Source: Hyperoodon ampullatus
Taxonomy: Eukaryota; Chordata; Mammalia; Artiodactyla; Ziphiidae
NCBI GenBank assembly: GCA_949752795.1
Contig: OX457056.1
Span: 175,546,428-175,610,427 of the forward strand
Reading direction: 5' to 3'
DNA length: 64,000 nt
In this document: piece by piece, positions 58,681 to 64,000 of the stretch
How the letters are laid out: each line of letters opens with the position of its first letter
Numbering within the stretch: position 1 is the stretch's first letter
Notes under the pieces: model-generated
The model's database searches: none
What the model was told of the DNA's origin: nothing
The model's input: the letters and a program-made list of their open reading frames with translations, nothing else
Translations under genes and position numbers: made by a program

Positions 58681-59039
58681 CCTTATGGTTGTGGTGACAT
58701 CATGCCTTAGCCCATACTTAGCAGAGCGAGCTCCCTTTTCTATACATGAAGATGCCAGGACAAACCAGGGTGCAGAGCACAGTTCCTGTGTTTATCCAGG
58801 AGTAAGCCTGTTGGCTGTCCCCAATTTAACTATGCTCATTAAATATCTCCCCCACTCATGTTCTACTGATCTCAGATTCTATCCTTAGCTGTATCTTGGG
58901 TAATACTGATCCCTGGCATAATAGTAAAGTTAGCCTAATTTGCACCTAGATGAAGAACACAAGGCCCAGTCTTATCAGAGCAATGTTAACAGGTAGTAGA
59001 GAGATACTGGAGAGCTCTAAGCCATGAGGCAGACACCAA
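58681..59039. other. Unassigned sequence
   Basis: About 360 bases, nothing recognised. Confidence 0.45.
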
Positions 59040-59245
59040 AGTTTACATGGTTGAAAGAGAACACACTTTTCTGACAAATCTTGAGTTCAAGTCCAAGTCA
59101 TGCACTAGATATATGCACTAAGGCAAATGGTTTAATCTTTCTGAACCACAGATTTAAAAGTTTATTTTAAGAATTATGTGACATAATGTATAATGCATTT
59201 AACATGGTTACTGGCACAGAATAATTAACCAATACCTGATTTGAA
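59040..59245 (+). mobile_element. MIR SINE
   Basis: gagttcaagtccaagtcatg, ggtttaatctttctgaacc and ggttactggcacagaataat follow MIR order. Confidence 0.65.
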
Positions 59246-60145
59246 TATTTTTTTCTCCTCTAAACTTGCTATTAGAACCCTAACAGTGGATGCAGCCATT
59301 GTCCTGCATACCCATTCTGTCTTCCTAATGTATTTCTAAAAATACTGTAATTTCACATTGCTTCAGTGAGCACTTAATATTTCTCATCCTTTTGAATCAT
59401 AAGCCTTTTTAGTTTGTGAAGAACTGATCATTTCTGTCACTGGACCCCAGAAACTCTCAACTCCTGAAATAGTAACTTTCCTTCTTGAGCTAAAGAAACG
59501 TCATCAACAGCCATTACCAACTGCGGCAATGACTTATTCTTTCAAAGCGTCTAGAGGGCAAGATCACTATAATTTGCTCCTAAATTTCATCTGACTTGTG
59601 ATTCCAATTTAGCCAGAATTATGAAATGTCCCTTCAAATTAAGTAAACCACAGCAGTCCTTGTGCTATCTACGGGCTGACAATATATCCCATTAGCCCTG
59701 CTCTACAGATTTCAATGAAATCCAAACCCATCTGTAATGGCCCTACAATTGGCACTATTGTCCTTGATCAGTACCAAGAGTCTATTGATGGAAAGGAGCC
59801 ATCAGCAATCAATAGAGCGTTAACTTCCCAAAAAAGCCTATGGTTAGCAGTTATTTACTGAGATACTGACAGTTTCTAAACCCAAATCAAGGTGTAGAAA
59901 ACAGAAAATTAGGAGACTCCACCATCATTAATGAGGTATCTTTAGAGAAGGTAGAAATATTACATAAATATAATGTGATTCTGTGTTCTTAAATGGAAAT
60001 AACTGTATTTGAGGACCAGAAAGTAAAACATTTGATGTCATTATCCAGGAAAAGAAGTGTTCAGACAGGTTAGTTAAGAAGTAGATAGTGCCATATGGTA
60101 TTACAGAAGGGGAGGTATTTCATATATCTAATCTATGCCAATCTG
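59246..60145. other. Repeat-poor sequence, possible conserved non-coding DNA
   Basis: About 900 bases with no repeat recognised. The part at 59440-59870 is of balanced composition, lacks simple repeats and has no open frame. That is the profile of a non-coding conserved element, but conservation cannot be judged from one sequence. Confidence 0.35.
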
Positions 60146-60149
60146 CAGA

Positions 60150-60330
60150 ACTTTCTTTGTTTATACCACACAATCCTTCCTACAGCTCTATAAAACAGTA
60201 TTATCTCAATTTTAAAAATGAGTGAATTGAGGTTCAGAAAAGTTGAATAACACATCCAAGGGCACAGAGGTAGAGGTGGAGGAAATAGGATGGGAACATG
60301 GGTCCGTTGGCTTTAGAATCCATGCCCCAG
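60150..60330 (-). mobile_element. MIR SINE (antisense)
   Basis: aaatgagtgaattgaggttc, agaaaagttgaataacaca and tgggaacatgggtccgttgg are in antisense MIR order. Confidence 0.7.
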
Positions 60331-60494
60331 GTTGACTGTGAGGCATAAAGCATCAGAAGCATATTGCATTGAGGACAAGGACTAGAGAGGGATAATTTTC
60401 AACTCAATGTTGAGTTCAATTAAATTCTTTAAGCATTCTTTTAGTAATTGTAATCACAGACTTTTATCAGCTGCCCTAGAGAAGCTATATACCT

Positions 60495-60735
60495 TAAGGT
60501 TTATATCTGTGGGTTCTAGAGTCAGATTGCCTTTGTATTTGTATCTCAGATATGCCTCTTACTCGCTGTGTAAACGCAGAGAAATTAACTCAATTCCCAG
60601 GTTTCCTCATCTGTAAAATGGATATAAAAATTACCTTGCACAATTTCCATGGAGATTAAACGAGATGGCTTATAAAAGCAAAGTACTTTGCCTGGCATAG
60701 TGTGCATTCAACACATGGTGGTTGTTGTTATTACC
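60495..60735 (+). mobile_element. MIR SINE
   Basis: ggttctagagtcagattgcc, cttactcgctgtgtaaacgc, ttcctcatctgtaaaatgga and tttgcctggcatagtgtgc form one of the best-preserved MIRs here, inverted to the copy at 60150. Confidence 0.85.
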
Positions 60736-61625
60736 CTTTTAATACAAAGCTATCTTATAAATTAACACAATGTTACTGAAGCAGTCAAATCCTTCAGTGG
60801 AAATACTATTTCTTGTTAGAGGAGAACAAAATAAGAGTGGACAAATACTGCTTATTCAGGACAAGGAAAAAGTTGAAACCAATCATCATACCTTAACCAG
60901 AGTTATAGAGAAAACAGGATATGCGATGGATTCCCCCATGGTACTGCTGAGAGCCATACAAGAGACAGATGGTGGTGGTGGGGGGATCAGGCTCTTACTT
61001 GCCTATGTTAAAATTTTATGTTATTATTTATTCAAAATATCAGAAGGCAAAACTTTTACTAAAGCTCGTGACAATTAACACAGACTGAGAAAATCTAATG
61101 GGCAGTAAACATCCAAAACCACTTTGAAGGTGTGGATCATCCCAAGAATTGTATTGTTCTCTTTCAGAATCTGGTCTTCCGAGTCTTTAAAATTGTTGCT
61201 TAGCTGGTAGTTTAGGGGCCTCACACCCTTTTGAAAGAAGCAGTTCATCCAGGATAGTTTCCTCAATTCAGATTAATAGTTTTGTTGGGAAAAAAAAATT
61301 GCCACTTATGGCCACAAAAATGCTTACAATTCCCCCCCAAACTCTTGTAATCCATGCTGTCCTACGTCTTCTGGGCACATAATCCAGATCACCTGAATTT
61401 GGCCTTATTTGATCAGAGGCAAGAAACGGGATCACAGTGGTAGAAATGAGGCAGAAAAGAACTTCCAGAACACTGAGAAGCAGTCCCCACCAATCCTGCC
61501 CCCAACCCAGTCCTATTTCATGTTAAAATGAAACATTCACATCACTCTTTTCATCATCAACTCCACATACATTCCCATCATTTCATTTCCTAAGCAGAAG
61601 GTAGCTATGTGGACCTCTACTAAGC
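60736..61625. other. Unassigned sequence
   Basis: About 890 bases. A 102-codon frame at 60770-61078 (with a run of five Gly) has no recognisable domain and is probably chance. Confidence 0.4.
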
Positions 61626-61639
61626 CAATCTATTTCTTT

Positions 61640-61847
61640 TTTTTTTTTTTTTTTGTGGTACGCGGGCCTCTCACTGCCGTGGCCTCTCCCGTTGCGGAGC
61701 ACAGGCTCCGGACGCGCAGGCTCAGCAGCCATGGCTCACGGGCCCAGCCGCTCCGCGGCATATGGGATCCTCCCAGACCGGGGCATGAACCCGCATCCCC
61801 TGCATCGGCAGGCGGACTCTCAACCACTGCGCCACCAGGGAGGCCCT
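61640..61847 (-). mobile_element. CHR SINE, short form, young insertion
   Basis: Antisense copy with long T-run, ggtacgcgggcctctcactg, CpG-rich body (acgcgcaggctc, cgctccgcggcat) and head ccactgcgccaccaggg. Exact 14-bp duplication caatctatttcttt at 61626-61639 and 61848-61861. Retention of many CpGs makes it probably the youngest SINE in the window. Confidence 0.97.
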
Positions 61848-61861
61848 CAATCTATTTCTTT

Positions 61862-64000
61862 ATGGAGAAATTTCTATTTCCCATGAGGTACATGCAGGAA
61901 ATGAGTTCATCACCTTCAATAGATTCCATATAAAGATGAGAGAGGCATCAGCCTGAGCTCGGATGCCAAAGACCTTCTGTACAATGTCCCCAATACACAA
62001 CCCTGGAATCCCTGAGCACTCTTTCTCCTTCTCCCCAGGCCAAGTTTACTCCCTTAGCCAGCACTTTCTCATCCTCTTCTAGGCTCTTTGCTTCTCTACT
62101 TCCTTTCCATCTCTCTCCTTTTCCTTTGCTGCAGGCTCCAAATGCTTCCACAAATCATTAATACGTTTCCTATTCTGTACCTTCTTTTTAATTTGACTTC
62201 TTCCTACCCTAGTCCTGTGCCCAGTTTTATATGCTTCATTCTCACTGGGATCTTCTTCCCTTGGAAACCTCTACTTGGCATCTCTTCCAAAACTTATTTT
62301 CAGTTTTTCAGTGCTCACAGGAAGCAAGGTAAGTTTGGAGGGCAAGCCTTGACATTCAAAGCATCCTGGAATATTTATCCCAACTGGGTTCTTAGTCCCA
62401 AAATGTTTGCCTTTCTTTTTCTTCTTAGCATATGGCTGGAGTGAGGAAAAGGAAGACAGTATGATTGCTGATCTTGGTCTTACGAGACTGATACTTTCAG
62501 GGGAACAGCCTGTTTGTTTACAAACAGGGCCCTTGGGGTAGTTACCATTGGTGGTTGCTGTGGCAGCTTCAATAGCACCATTGGCAAGGATTCACCTCCA
62601 CCCTGTCTTTTCCCCACACCGCCCTCCCCTCTTTACCCAGACCCTGGTTACCAGGAAACAACAGAAAACCAAAATGTTATGTAGACCTCTTCATTGATAG
62701 AAGAGCTCATTTGCTATAGTTAATCCTATAGTTGCAGAATTAAACTCACCTACTTGCCTCCATTTCTAAACACCTCACACTGTCAAAGCCCAGGACAGAT
62801 GAAATCTGCTTCACGTCCAATCATCCTTTATGTTGGCTGTGGTACCTGACACCATTGTAGTCCCATAGGAAAAGCCACATTTCCTGATCAGCTATGGCTT
62901 GGATCCACCTGTGGCTGACACCAAGGCAGCTCAGTGTGATAGGGCTTAGGATGATCAAAGAGCAGGCTGTCACTAGGTACTATGCCTGGTTTCTAGTGTG
63001 CCTGGGAATAAACTGAATCTCTGAAACCTCTGCCTCACTACCTAACACCAAAGGCAGTATCAGACCATCTGACTGGCTTTATCCTTTCTGTTTTTGCCTT
63101 CTCAGTCCTAACAACCTAACCCTTTTCAACCAGAGAAAACCCTACTTTCAGACACGTGTATCAATACAAACAGATCTCTTCCATTTAAGACTGTGACACC
63201 AAAGTTTATCATGCCACACCTGAGTCTTTTTGTATTTGACTGCTGAAATATTGGAAATAGTTGAATTGGCTTGAAGAAAGATCAAGTTGGATTAATACTA
63301 AAAGATACTCTAAATTTGATGGTTTGGGCTCTGGATCTTCCTTGAAAGGAAACTTATCAAGAACACACTTTACTTCTAGTATTTTTCAGTAGCTTGAGAG
63401 AATATAAGTAGAAAAGTTTTAAAGCAAGTTACCACATTTTAGGTGAAAGTCCTAGGAAGCTATGCTTTTCATGTCACATCCTCCTTACCATTTCCCATGA
63501 CACAGAGAAGATGGGAGCAAGGAGGAAGTTCACCCTAACTTCACGCCAGTAAAATATACTGACTAAACAATTTAAAGACAATCACAGGGTCCCAGGCGAC
63601 CAGGCCTCTCAGTTTTAAATGACTGTGGACTCATTTAAGCTTTTATTCACAGAGGGGCAGAAGTCTATAATGGATCATGCAAGTCAGAGCTGAGTAATGG
63701 TTCACTATGGCCTAGTTAATAGTTAGACAAGCTGTTCCCATTTGATTAGGGTTTTCTTTTCCATTGCTATAATTGTATGATAATTAACTCAACAGAATTA
63801 CATCTCATTGGGGGAAATATGTACATTTTGAAGTTTCAGGAGTAACAGATCCCACATGCCAAGGAAAATGTCTGAAATTATACTGTGGGTCTCTTGCTTA
63901 GCCATAAAGATTGAATTGTTAGGCATGCGCCTTGTGAGTTTTTGCCTCTAAAGGAGCTAGTGAGTTTCCTTAGCTCTGACTTCTTCCAAAGGCTCTATGC
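61862..64000. other. Repeat-poor 2.1-kb end of window
   Basis: No repeat, RNA gene or convincing exon recognised. A 118-codon frame at 62088-62444 is rich in Leu, Phe and Ser from a pyrimidine-rich tract and looks like chance. AT-rich 63700-63830 contains homeodomain-type cores (gataattaactc) without further support. Confidence 0.45.

Noticed and set aside
60770..61078. 102-codon frame with a run of five Gly
   Set aside because: The Gly run comes from a short ggt/ggg repeat. No domain features.
62088..62444. 118-codon frame resembling a hydrophobic membrane protein
   Set aside because: The hydrophobicity follows from a C/T-rich tract giving Leu, Phe and Ser. No family match or start context.
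1..64000. CRISPR array, operon, prophage or other bacterial system
   Set aside because: No regularly spaced repeats or prokaryotic gene layout. The whole window carries mammalian retroelements.
1..64000. CpG island or promoter of a gene
   Set aside because: CpGs concentrate only in young SINE bodies. No extended GC-rich, CpG-dense region was seen.
1..64000. Ruminant origin
   Set aside because: No BovB LINE or Bov-A SINE was recognised, while short CHR copies with fresh duplications are frequent, which fits a cetacean better.

Overview
The window looks like repeat-rich, gene-poor nuclear DNA from a mammal, most probably a cetacean. Eleven tRNA-derived SINEs of the CHR type are spread across it. 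Several are flanked by near-perfect target-site duplications, so they moved recently. The short CHR form dominates. CHR SINEs are established markers of Cetacea and Hippopotamidae, with older relatives in ruminants. I see no BovB LINE or Bov-A SINE, which a 64 kb ruminant window would normally contain. The species itself is inference. The background of L2, MIR, old L1, MaLR/ERVL LTRs, hAT and Tigger-like fossils is what any placental mammal carries.

I found no intact protein-coding gene, no functional tRNA or rRNA gene and no CRISPR array. The longest reading frames are pieces of a decayed L1 retrotransposon or chance frames across SINEs. The window is therefore intergenic or lies inside a very large intron. 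One 174-bp candidate exon on the minus strand (31407-31580) has a strong splice donor and an open, phase-preserving frame, but I cannot assign it to a gene.

Layout. 0-6.3 kb: L1 3' end, a CHR SINE, a long L2, MIRs, inverted L2s, a short CHR SINE and an old L1 tail. 6.4-14.8 kb: a nested block in which a very old antisense L1/HAL1-type element is interrupted by an MLT1-like LTR and by a nearly full-length younger L1 (8193-13620). The younger L1 has a matched duplication of its target. 15-25 kb: CHR SINEs, MIRs, an L3/CR1 relic, a degenerate ERVL-type pol region on the minus strand (about 19.8-21.9 kb) and old L1. 25-35 kb: SINE, an inverted MIR pair, a hAT fossil, L2s, old L1, an L1 tail inserted into an older repeat, and a Tigger-like fossil. 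35-46 kb: MIRs, CHR SINEs, an LTR inserted into a MIR with a 5-bp duplication, and a hAT fossil with an 8-bp duplication. 46-64 kb: L2s, an AT microsatellite, three long-form CHR SINEs, L1 tails, MIRs, a second copy of an LTR-like family in opposite orientation to the first, and repeat-poor stretches of 1-2 kb near 48.4-49.9, 59.3-60.1 and 61.9-64.0 kb.

No genes work together here. The biology in view is layered transposition. Repeat family names come from recognising consensus-like sequence by eye, so boundaries of ancient elements may be off by tens of bases. Boundaries set by target-site duplications are exact to a few bases.
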